Origin: Bacteroidota bacterium
Lineage (GTDB): Bacteria; Bacteroidota; Bacteroidia; Bacteroidales; UBA1402
NCBI GenBank assembly: GCA_030706285.1
Contig: JAUZOU010000177.1
Coordinates: forward strand, 1-6,478
Length of the DNA stretch: 6,478 nucleotides
Direction of reading: 5' to 3'
In this document: one piece after another, positions 1 to 6,478 of the stretch
How the letters are laid out: each line of letters begins with the position of its first letter
Numbering within the stretch: position 1 is the stretch's first letter
Made by a program: the position numbers and the translations under genes
Notes under the pieces: model-generated
Database searches by the model: none
The model's input: the letters and a program-made list of their open reading frames with translations, nothing else
Told to the model about the DNA's origin: nothing

Positions 1-45
1 CCTGTCATCCGCCTCATTTTTCGTATTTTTGCCGGCAAAAAGTAA
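1..45 (+). CDS. Possible 3' end of an upstream gene (14 codons plus TAA)
   Basis: The frame shared with the next gene is open from the window edge to a TAA at 43-45, which would encode the tail PVIRLIFRIFAGKK. The stop is 6 bp before the next ATG, a spacing typical of genes in one operon. The stretch is too short to identify a family, and an open run of 14 codons can occur by chance. It also overlaps a candidate promoter box at 24-31, so it may be non-coding. What is certain is that the in-frame TAA prevents the next gene from starting further upstream. Confidence 0.25.
   Translation, partial: PVIRLIFRIFAGKK
24..31 (+). promoter_or_regulatory. Candidate Bacteroidota -7 promoter box (TATTTTTG)
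   Basis: TATTTTTG matches the Bacteroidota -7 consensus TAnnTTTG at all fixed positions and lies 20 bp before the ATG at 52, so a transcript would have a short leader. The matching -33 element (TTTG/TTG) would fall at about 1-4, where the sequence is CCTG, a poor match that sits at the window edge. A six-base fixed pattern is expected a few times by chance in a window this size, so this is only a candidate. Confidence 0.3.
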
Positions 46-51
46 GGAACT

Positions 52-1299
52 ATGGTCTTGTCCCGGACAAACCCTCTATACAGACAAAAATACTGGTTGA
101 GCCTTTTCATGCTCTGCCTGTGCTGTTTTTTTAATTCGGTCACTTCTTCAGCAGCGGCACAATCCACAGATAAACCTGGAGAAAAATCGTATTTTTCTCT
201 GCTGACAGCCTCTCCCGGCAAAGAAGTCTGGTCTCAGTACGGACATACAGGTATCCGTTTTCACGATCCGGAGAACAAACTTGACGTCGTATTTAATTAC
301 GGTTTGTTCGATTTCTCGAGCCCGAATTTTATTTGGCGCTTCGTTACCGGGCAAACCGATTACATTGTCGGCACCTGCAGTTTCTTCGATTTCATGCTGG
401 AATACCAGATGACCAACCGGGGCGTCACCGAACAGATCCTGAACCTGACTCAACAGGAAAAAGCCGATCTGCTTCATGCGTTGCTGGTCAACATACAGCC
501 AGAAAATCGTGTTTACCGGTACAATTTTTTTTACAAAAACTGCTCCACCTTACCCAGGGATATAATCGTAAAAGCCATCCGGGGCAAGGTTGATTATAGA
601 TGGCCCGGCAAATTCAAGTCATTGCGGGATGAGGTCCATCACTTTACAAATAATTCTCCGTGGACTCAGTTTGGCATAGATTTTGCATTAGGTGCTAAAG
701 CGGACAACAAAGCCGACCTCTGTTCTCAGCAATTTGCACCGGACGTCCTCAAAGAATCGTTTTCTCATGCAATGATCTTCAATGATTCGCTCGGAACAAG
801 ACCGTTGGTTTTACAAACGCTTCATCCGGCTTCAATTGATCCGGAGCTAAACGAGTCCGGTTCTTTCAAAGTTGGTCCGATCTGGGTGATGTGGCTGGTT
901 TTCCTGACAACAGGTGCGCTGACCGTTCTTGAAATCAGAAAAAAGAAACAGTACCATGTGCTTGATGCCGTCTTGTTTGCTGTTACCGGTTTGGCAGGAT
1001 GTATCATTTTTTTCCTGGTCTGCTTTTCAGAACACCCCACCACAGATGTGAATTATTTATTGCTTTGGCTGCATCCATTACACCTGTTGTATGCCATTGC
1101 TCTTAGTATTCCGGCCTTCAGACCAAAAGCCGCCTCCTTGTATAAAGCAGTCAATCTGCCTTTTCAGCTGTTTGCCTTGGCGGGCACCTTGTTTTTGCCG
1201 CAAACGTTGCATCCGGCCATGTACCCGTTGCTGCTTTCGCTGATGCTTCGTTCGATGGCAGGCTATCTGAACTATAAACAGTTATTGAAACATGAATAA
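52..1299 (+). CDS. Lnb/DUF4105-family membrane protein, probable lipoprotein N-acyltransferase type
   Basis: This 415-residue protein has a basic N-terminus and hydrophobic core (about residues 11-30), then SSAAAQ, which fits an export signal cleaved near residue 36 or an N-terminal membrane anchor. Residues 47-200 form the family's extracytoplasmic domain. The motif SLLTASPGKEVWSQYGHTGI contains His65, and KNCSTLPRD contains Cys164, the pair expected to be catalytic. About five membrane helices follow (276-293, 304-325, 335-355, 367-383, 388-404), including the motif LLLWLHPLHLL. Known of the family: DUF4105 was renamed after Lnb, the Bacteroides lipoprotein N-acyltransferase that adds the third acyl chain to lipoproteins after export. 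Paralogs exist, so the exact activity here is inferred. ATG52 is the only possible upstream start because TAA lies at 43-45. AAGGA at 44-48 is only 3 bp from the ATG, too close for a normal Shine-Dalgarno. The gene overlaps the next one by 8 bp. Confidence 0.85.
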   Translation: MVLSRTNPLYRQKYWLSLFMLCLCCFFNSVTSSAAAQSTDKPGEKSYFSLLTASPGKEVWSQYGHTGIRFHDPENKLDVVFNYGLFDFSSPNFIWRFVTGQTDYIVGTCSFFDFMLEYQMTNRGVTEQILNLTQQEKADLLHALLVNIQPENRVYRYNFFYKNCSTLPRDIIVKAIRGKVDYRWPGKFKSLRDEVHHFTNNSPWTQFGIDFALGAKADNKADLCSQQFAPDVLKESFSHAMIFNDSLGTRPLVLQTLHPASIDPELNESGSFKVGPIWVMWLVFLTTGALTVLEIRKKKQYHVLDAVLFAVTGLAGCIIFFLVCFSEHPTTDVNYLLLWLHPLHLLYAIALSIPAFRPKAASLYKAVNLPFQLFALAGTLFLPQTLHPAMYPLLLSLMLRSMAGYLNYKQLLKHE

Positions 1300-2878
1300 A
1301 TTCCTTCGCTCATTAATCGGTATTCTCACCATTACCGTACCAGGTATGGCCGTCGAAGCTACAGGCGCGACACCAAGACTGGTAGTGGGCATTCACATCG
1401 ATCAGCTAAGGACGGATTACCTGGACTGGTTCAAGGATGGTTTCAGCGAAGATGGCCTGAAAAAGATGCTTCAAAATGGCATCGTCTACCGGTCCATAAA
1501 CTATGATTACCCCAATCCGGATGCGGCTTCTGCCACTGCCTCGATTGTAACAGGAGCAAGTCCTTCCAGACACGGTATCATTGCCAGTCGCTGGTTTGAC
1601 AGAGCCTCACACAACGTTATTTCCTGCGTGTTCGATCCATCGTACCTCGGAAATTATACCTCAAGTACAGCTTCACCCAAGTACCTGATTGCCACTACCC
1701 TTGGTGATGAACTGAAAGATGCCACCAACAACCAGTCAAAAGTATTTTCAATCGGTATTTCAGCCGAAAGTGCCATCGTTTCCGGAGGCCATAAAGCCGA
1801 TGGCGTTTTCTGGATGGATGACAATTCCGGCCAGTGGTGTACGTCCACGTTCTACAACTACATGCCCTGGTGGATGCAGCGCATCAACGACCAGGAAAAT
1901 CAGTCAGGGACCATGGACCAAACAGCCTGGCAACCATTATACCCGCTGAATTTTTACCGTTACATGCCTTATCAGACTAATCCTACCCTATTTGAATACT
2001 GGTTGGGCAAATACGGAAAAGACAAATTCAAGGCCTTCAAGGAAACGCCGATGGCCAATGCTGAGGTCTGTAAAATAGGGCTTGAAACCATTGAAAAAGA
2101 GCATCTTGGCACCGATGATATTCCTGATTATCTGATACTGAACCTTAATGCATCCGGCTATCTGGAGAATTCCAAAAAAATGTCGGCTGTCGAAACACAG
2201 GATATTTATTTCAGGCTGGATCAGGAAATCGGCAAGGTCATTGACGCAGTTGACCGGCAGGTAGGGCTTGAAAACGCGTTGATTTACATTGTCGGTACAG
2301 GAGCCCCAAAAAATCCGGCTACAGATGCAGCCAGTACTGCGACCTATGGCGGCGATTTCTATCCGGACCGCTGCACCTCTCTGCTCAATCTCTACCTGAT
2401 GGCCATATATGGCGATGAGAAATGGGTCAGTGGTTATTACAACCAGCAAATCTATCTGAACCGGACATTAATTGATAAAAAGAAAATCGATTTCGACGAA
2501 ATAAGCACCAAAGCATCCGAATTTCTTGGTGAATTCAGCGGTGTTCAACGAGTCATCCGCAACCGTCAGTTCGTGACCGGATCCTACGATTCATCCTTGA
2601 ACAGTTACCGGAAAGGACTGTTTCCAGCCCATTCGGGTGATTTTAGGCTGGATTTGCAACCAGGCTGGAATATCCGCAACGACAATCAGGAGAAAGACCT
2701 CCAGGTACGTTACGAAGCTTATACAACGTCAATGATTGTTTATGGAGCCAATCTGAAAGCTCAAACCATCACAAGACCTGTTTCATCGAGTGACATTGCC
2801 ACAACCTTGAGTAAAGTCTTCAAGATCCGGCCGCCGAACGCCAGTGAAGGTTCCTTACTCAAGGAGCTGACGAATTGA
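1292..2878 (+). CDS. Exported alkaline-phosphatase-superfamily (PafA-like) protein with a degenerate active site
   Basis: This 528-residue protein starts with a signal peptide (basic MNKFLR, hydrophobic 8-20, cleavage around 20-26), so the mature protein should be periplasmic. The framework is that of PafA-like phosphatases and nucleotide pyrophosphatases: VVGIHIDQLRTDYL (31-44), SIVTGASPSRHGI (84-96), TLGDEL (136-141), GGHKADGVFW (165-174), QDIYFRLD (303-310), HSGDFRLDLQPGW (447-459) and MIVYG (481-485). Aligned by eye to PafA, only the first metal ligand is kept (Asp37). The Thr nucleophile is Ala78, Asn100 is Ser99, Lys162/Arg164 are Ser157/Glu159, Asp305/His309 are Gly289/Asn293, Asp352/His353 are Thr336/Gly337, and the last His is also absent. 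The protein is probably not a metal-dependent phosphatase, and its real role is unknown. The ATG sits in ATGAATAA, overlapping the stop of the upstream gene, which suggests translational coupling. No terminator separates it from secA. Confidence 0.85.
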   Translation: MNKFLRSLIGILTITVPGMAVEATGATPRLVVGIHIDQLRTDYLDWFKDGFSEDGLKKMLQNGIVYRSINYDYPNPDAASATASIVTGASPSRHGIIASRWFDRASHNVISCVFDPSYLGNYTSSTASPKYLIATTLGDELKDATNNQSKVFSIGISAESAIVSGGHKADGVFWMDDNSGQWCTSTFYNYMPWWMQRINDQENQSGTMDQTAWQPLYPLNFYRYMPYQTNPTLFEYWLGKYGKDKFKAFKETPMANAEVCKIGLETIEKEHLGTDDIPDYLILNLNASGYLENSKKMSAVETQDIYFRLDQEIGKVIDAVDRQVGLENALIYIVGTGAPKNPATDAASTATYGGDFYPDRCTSLLNLYLMAIYGDEKWVSGYYNQQIYLNRTLIDKKKIDFDEISTKASEFLGEFSGVQRVIRNRQFVTGSYDSSLNSYRKGLFPAHSGDFRLDLQPGWNIRNDNQEKDLQVRYEAYTTSMIVYGANLKAQTITRPVSSSDIATTLSKVFKIRPPNASEGSLLKELTN

Positions 2879-2921
2879 CAGATTTATCAACATACAGTAA
2901 AACAAGAAAAAAAATAAACAT
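2879..2921 (+). promoter_or_regulatory. A-rich translation leader of secA
   Basis: The 43 bp between the phosphatase-like gene and secA contain no Shine-Dalgarno. The last ~25 bases before the ATG are almost all A (AACAAGAAAAAAAATAAACAT), with no evident hairpin. In Bacteroidota, A-rich unstructured leaders are known to favour translation initiation in place of a Shine-Dalgarno. No TAnnTTTG box or terminator is visible in the gap, so secA is most simply transcribed from upstream. TTGACA at 2875-2880 has no -10 partner and is not a promoter in this phylum. Confidence 0.5.
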
Positions 2922-5900
2922 ATGGGATTCAATGAGATTCTGACAAAGCTCTTCGGAAACAAAGCACAACGTGACCTGAAGGAAATTTCTCCCTACGTGG
3001 AGAAAATCAAACTGGCTGCTGCCGGCATTGAAGAGTTGTCAAATGATGAACTTCGAAAGAAAAGTGCCGATATCCGTTCTTCCATTCAGGAAGGTGTTGC
3101 TGATGAACGGGCCCGGATTAAAGAATTAAAAATCAGCATCGAAGACATGGAACTCGATGCACGCGAAAATGCCTACAGTGAAGTCGACAAACTGGAAAAA
3201 AGTGTGCTGGAAAAGCTGGAAAACGAACTTGACGAGGCATTGCCTGATGCATTCGCCATTATGCGGGAAACCGCCCGCCGTTTTACCAAAAATTCAGAAT
3301 TGGTTGTTACTGCCAACGATTTTGACCGCGACCTGGCTGCCAAACATGATTTCGTCCGCATCGAAGGTGACAAAGCCATTTTTGCCAACCACTGGAAAGC
3401 AGGTGGAAACGAAGTGACCTGGGATATGGTTCATTACGACGTCCAGCTGTTCGGAGGTGTCGTTCTTCACAAAGGTAAAATTGCAGAAATGGCAACCGGT
3501 GAAGGTAAGACCCTTGTGGCAACCCTTCCGGTATTCCTGAACGCACTCACCGGAAACGGCGTTCATATCGTAACCGTCAACGACTACCTGTCAAAGCGTG
3601 ACTCTGAATGGATGGGACCGTTATACATGTTCCACGGACTATCGGTCGACTGTATTGACAAACACCGTCCGAATTCCGAAGAACGCCGTCAGGCTTATTT
3701 AGCCGATATCACCTTCGGTACCAACAATGAATTCGGTTTCGATTACTTGCGTGACAACATGGCCACCAGTCCGATGGACCTGGTTCAACGTCCTCACAAC
3801 TATGCCATCGTCGATGAGGTCGACTCCGTCCTGATCGATGATGCCCGTACCCCGTTGATTATTTCAGGACCGGTTCCGAAAGGAGAAGATCAATTGTTCG
3901 AAGAGCTCAGGCCTAAAGTTGAACGCGTGGTAAAGGCTCAAAAAGATATGTCAACCAAGTTACTGGCCGACGCCAGAAAGCTGCTGGTTTCCACGGATAA
4001 AAAGGATCAGGAGGAAGGATCCTTGCTGTTGTTCCGGTCGCACAAAGCCAACCCGAAAAACAAACCGCTCATCAAGTTCCTGAGTGAAACGGGTGTCAAA
4101 GCAGCCATGCAAAAGACAGAAGAGTATTACATGCAGGATAACAACCGCAACATGCACCTTGTTACCGATCCGCTGTACTACACCATCGATGAAAAAAACA
4201 ACAGTATTGAGCTGACAGATAAAGGCATCGATTATATCACGTCTGATACCGAAGATACAAAATTTTTCGTCCTGCCGGATATCGGTTCCCAATTGTCTGA
4301 ACTGGAAAACAAACAATTGTCACCCGAAGAAATGCAGGCAGAAAAGGACGATCTGATGCAGAATTACGCCATTAAGTCCGAACGGGTTCACACTATCAAC
4401 CAGTTACTGAAAGCCTATTGCCTGTTCGAGCGTGACGATGAATATGTCGTGATAGACAATAAAGTCAAGATCGTGGACGAACAGACTGGCCGTATCATGG
4501 AAGGCCGTCGTTATTCGGACGGATTGCATCAGGCCATTGAAGCTAAGGAACGGGTTACCGTGGAAGCTGCCACTCAAACCTTTGCAACGATCACCCTTCA
4601 GAATTACTTCCGTATGTACCACAAGCTGGCAGGTATGACCGGTACGGCCGAAACGGAAGCCGGCGAATTCTGGGATATCTACAAACTGGATGTCGTTGTC
4701 ATTCCAACCAACAAGCCAGTTGTCCGTAAAGATATGGAAGACCGGATCTACCGGACCAAGCGTGAGAAATACCAGGCTGTCATCGATGAAATTGTCTCTA
4801 TGGTGGAACAAGGCCGGCCTGTGCTGGTCGGCACAACCTCCGTCGAGATTTCCGAATTACTCAGCAAGATGCTGACCATGAGGAAGATTCAGCACAGCGT
4901 CTTAAACGCAAAATTACATCAAAAGGAAGCCGAAATCGTCGCTACAGCCGGTATGTCTTCCTCTGTGACCATTGCCACCAACATGGCCGGCCGTGGTACC
5001 GATATCAAGCTAAGCCCTGAAGTAAAAGCCGCCGGCGGTCTTGCCATTATCGGCACCGAACGCCATGAATCCAGACGTGTCGACCGTCAGTTACGTGGTC
5101 GTGCCGGCCGTCAGGGAGACCCAGGATCTTCTGTTTTCTATGTGTCACTGGAAGATAACCTAATGCGTTTGTTCGGATCCGAACGGATCACAGGGCTTAT
5201 GGACCGCATGGGCTTCAAGGAAGGCGAAATGATTGAGCACAGCATGATGTCAAAGTCCATCGAACGTGCTCAGAAAAAGGTAGAAGAAAACAACTTCGGT
5301 ATCCGTAAACATTTGCTTGAATACGATGACGTCATGAACAACCAACGTGAGGTTATTTACACCAAACGTCACCATGCTCTGATGGGCGAACGTATCGGCA
5401 TCGATATTATCAACTCCATCTACGACCTGGTCACGGTTATCGTCGAAGAAGCAGATGCCAGCAAGGATTTCGAAAGCCTGGTCGGAGATGTACGCAGTTA
5501 CTTCGCCATGGATATTCCATTCGATGAACAAACATTCGCGAGTTCCAAAGCGCAAAGCTGCATCGACACCTTGTATGATGCGGTACTGCAAAATTTCAAG
5601 CGCCGGACAGAAAAAATGGCGACCGTTGCCAATCCTGTTGTTCAGCAAGTTTATGAACGCCAAGGTTCCATCTATGAAAACATTCTGATTCCAGTTTCGG
5701 ACGGAAAGCGCACATACAACATCACCGTCAATCTGAAGCAGGCTGCCGAAACTCAGTCAAAAGAAGTGGTCCGCAGCTTTGAAAAAGCCATCTTGCTCCA
5801 CACCATTGACGAGGCCTGGAAAGAGAACCTCAGGGAGCTGGATGATTTGCGTACCTCTGTGCAAAATGCCAGCTACGAACAGAAAGACCCGCTGCTTATT

Positions 5901-6218
5901 TACAAACTCGAATCGTACAATCTGTTCAAGGACATGATCGATAACATCAACAAGAAAATCTGTACGACCCTGATGCGTGGACAAATTCCTTTCAGGGAAC
6001 CCGATGAAGTCCGTCAGGCTGCTCCTGAGAAACATCAGGATTTCAGCCGGTACCGTGAACAAAAAGACAATTACGGAGGAGACAACAGCCAGGGCGAACC
6101 CAGAAAGCCCGAACAACGTGTGCAACCGATCCATGTTGAACAGAAAATCGGACGCAACGATCCTTGTCCTTGCGGAAGTGGTAAAAAATACAAAAACTGT
6201 CACGGAAAAGATCTGTGA
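2922..6218 (+). CDS. secA: Protein translocase ATPase SecA (Bacteroidota-type, extended)
   Basis: SecA is the ATPase motor that pushes unfolded preproteins through SecYEG; it is cytosolic and bound to the inner membrane. This copy has 1,098 residues, against about 900 in E. coli. Visible motifs are Walker A GEGKT (193-197), GTNNEFGFDYLRDN (266-279), Walker B and following DEVDSVLIDDARTPLIISG (298-316), the preprotein cross-linking domain (about 317-490), GMTGTAETE (571-579), LVGTTSVE (635-642), NMAGRGTDIKL (687-697), and the arginine-finger region GTERHESRR with QLRGRAGRQGD (711-733). The helical scaffold follows (NFGIRKHLLEYDDVMNNQR, 791-809; HTIDEAWKENLRELDDLR, 960-977), then a charged linker (about 1027-1073) and a SEC-C zinc tail with Cys1082, Cys1084, Cys1093 and His1094. 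Extra segments relative to E. coli lie at about 58-106, 123-168, 340-405 and 452-485; the E. coli NBD2 insert is absent. From memory, Bacteroides SecA begins MGFNE and shares these inserts, which supports ATG2922. The gene is intact and ends in TGA-TAG-TGA. Confidence 0.98.
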   Translation: MGFNEILTKLFGNKAQRDLKEISPYVEKIKLAAAGIEELSNDELRKKSADIRSSIQEGVADERARIKELKISIEDMELDARENAYSEVDKLEKSVLEKLENELDEALPDAFAIMRETARRFTKNSELVVTANDFDRDLAAKHDFVRIEGDKAIFANHWKAGGNEVTWDMVHYDVQLFGGVVLHKGKIAEMATGEGKTLVATLPVFLNALTGNGVHIVTVNDYLSKRDSEWMGPLYMFHGLSVDCIDKHRPNSEERRQAYLADITFGTNNEFGFDYLRDNMATSPMDLVQRPHNYAIVDEVDSVLIDDARTPLIISGPVPKGEDQLFEELRPKVERVVKAQKDMSTKLLADARKLLVSTDKKDQEEGSLLLFRSHKANPKNKPLIKFLSETGVKAAMQKTEEYYMQDNNRNMHLVTDPLYYTIDEKNNSIELTDKGIDYITSDTEDTKFFVLPDIGSQLSELENKQLSPEEMQAEKDDLMQNYAIKSERVHTINQLLKAYCLFERDDEYVVIDNKVKIVDEQTGRIMEGRRYSDGLHQAIEAKERVTVEAATQTFATITLQNYFRMYHKLAGMTGTAETEAGEFWDIYKLDVVVIPTNKPVVRKDMEDRIYRTKREKYQAVIDEIVSMVEQGRPVLVGTTSVEISELLSKMLTMRKIQHSVLNAKLHQKEAEIVATAGMSSSVTIATNMAGRGTDIKLSPEVKAAGGLAIIGTERHESRRVDRQLRGRAGRQGDPGSSVFYVSLEDNLMRLFGSERITGLMDRMGFKEGEMIEHSMMSKSIERAQKKVEENNFGIRKHLLEYDDVMNNQREVIYTKRHHALMGERIGIDIINSIYDLVTVIVEEADASKDFESLVGDVRSYFAMDIPFDEQTFASSKAQSCIDTLYDAVLQNFKRRTEKMATVANPVVQQVYERQGSIYENILIPVSDGKRTYNITVNLKQAAETQSKEVVRSFEKAILLHTIDEAWKENLRELDDLRTSVQNASYEQKDPLLIYKLESYNLFKDMIDNINKKICTTLMRGQIPFREPDEVRQAAPEKHQDFSRYREQKDNYGGDNSQGEPRKPEQRVQPIHVEQKIGRNDPCPCGSGKKYKNCHGKDL

Positions 6219-6243
6219 TAGTGACGCTTGATTGATCAATTTT

Positions 6244-6274
6244 AAAGGCTCCGGTTCTTTCCGGGGCTTTTTTT
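6244..6274 (+). terminator. Rho-independent terminator after secA
   Basis: AAAGGCTCCGG (6244-6254) pairs with CCGGGGCTTTT (6261-6271) in an 11-bp stem containing two G-U pairs and three outer A-T pairs. The loop is TTCTTT (6255-6260). The T-run at 6268-6274 follows directly. It lies 20 bp after the last of the three stop codons and so ends the transcription unit. On the opposite strand the stem is followed only by TTTAAAATT, so termination in that direction would be weak at best. Confidence 0.92.
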
Positions 6275-6394
6275 ATGCATTTTTCGCTCATTTTGTGTCA
6301 ATTTATCACAATCGTCTTGATTTATAAGCCATCAAAGGCCATCAGGATAAACATTTTGACAGAAATAAATCAATTCAGCTTAAATTGTCAACAC

Positions 6395-6417
6395 GTGAAA
6401 CACATTCATGATTTCAC
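6395..6417. repeat. Short inverted repeat GTGAAA-N11-TTTCAC
   Basis: A perfect 6-bp inverted repeat (6395-6400 and 6412-6417) with an 11-bp spacer that contains a nearly centred CAT-TC-ATG. It lies 12 bp before the candidate -33 element at 6430, a position where an operator for a right-facing gene could sit. No regulator can be named, and a repeat this short can arise by chance in AT-rich DNA. Confidence 0.3.
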
Positions 6418-6429
6418 CAAGCATATTTC

Positions 6430-6460
6430 TTGCAGATTAAAAAAATATGTTTCATATTTG
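6430..6460 (+). promoter_or_regulatory. Candidate Bacteroidota promoter facing right
   Basis: TTG at 6430-6432 and CATATTTG at 6453-6460 are 20 bp apart. This fits the Bacteroidota arrangement of a -33 TTTG/TTG and a -7 TAnnTTTG, with one mismatch (C for the first T). Transcription would begin near 6466, just before the window ends, so the target gene is not visible. The position, in a non-coding gap after a terminator, supports the call. Confidence 0.4.
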
Positions 6461-6478
6461 TAGAACGAATTCTTCTGA

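Larger units (their letters stand above)
6275..6478. other. Intergenic region after secA
   Basis: About 204 bp of AT-rich DNA follow the terminator. The only open frame (6275-6463, 62 codons) starts at the edge of the terminator T-run, has no recognisable domain, and runs across the candidate promoter, so I regard it as spurious. Apart from the inverted repeat and promoter candidates listed separately, I see no RNA gene, repeat array or mobile-element end. Confidence 0.6.

Noticed and set aside
4909..4916. CAAAATTA, a minus-strand match to the TAnnTTTG promoter box inside secA
   Set aside because: It is internal to a coding sequence with no gene on that strand; a few such matches are expected by chance.
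5757..6239. Long antisense open frame (160 codons) over the end of secA, with others at 5250-5663, 4404-4811 and 1988-2449
   Set aside because: These lie opposite strongly supported genes, and their compositions are those of reverse-complemented coding sequence; they are shadows.
6231..6240. Perfect 10-bp palindrome ATTGATCAAT between the secA stop and the terminator
   Set aside because: It is short and AT-rich with no loop, and it is in the gap before the terminator stem; there is no evidence of function.
6294..6310. TGTGT-N7-TCACA, resembling a Crp/Fnr-type site
   Set aside because: The spacer is 7 rather than 6 bp and one half-site has a mismatch. It lies just after a terminator, far from the promoter candidate.
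6356..6391. TTGACA and TGTCAA inverted repeat with a 24-bp spacer
   Set aside because: Six-base arms with a long spacer are expected by chance in AT-rich intergenic DNA.
6275..6463. 62-codon open frame after the terminator
   Set aside because: It starts at the edge of the terminator T-run, has no recognisable domain or translation leader, and spans a candidate promoter; it is probably chance.

Overview
The window reads as part of a Bacteroidota chromosome, most likely order Bacteroidales. The main evidence is the SecA protein. It is about 1,100 residues long, carries the extra segments typical of that phylum, and ends in a zinc-binding SEC-C tail. Two further signs agree: the two upstream proteins belong to families common in Bacteroidales, and starts are preceded by A-rich leaders or no leader instead of well-placed Shine-Dalgarno sites.

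Layout, all on the + strand. Positions 1-45 may be the last codons of an upstream gene, and a TAnnTTTG-type promoter box lies at 24-31. Next comes an Lnb/DUF4105-family membrane protein (52-1299), a probable lipoprotein N-acyltransferase-type enzyme with a periplasmic domain and about five C-terminal membrane helices. It overlaps by 8 bp an exported alkaline-phosphatase-superfamily protein (1292-2878). After a 43-bp A-rich gap comes secA (2922-6218), closed by three in-frame stop codons in a row and a clear intrinsic terminator (6244-6274). The last ~200 bp hold no convincing gene. They do contain a small inverted repeat and a plausible Bacteroidota promoter facing right, probably for a gene beyond the window.

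The three genes look like one transcription unit with a cell-envelope theme. SecA drives proteins across the inner membrane, the Lnb-like protein would act on exported lipoproteins at the outer face of that membrane, and the middle protein is itself exported.

The observation most worth a second look is that middle protein. It keeps the alkaline-phosphatase-superfamily framework but, by motif alignment from memory, lacks the nucleophile and nearly all metal ligands. It looks like a pseudo-phosphatase kept between an Lnb-like gene and secA. No CRISPR array, mobile element, tRNA or rRNA was seen.
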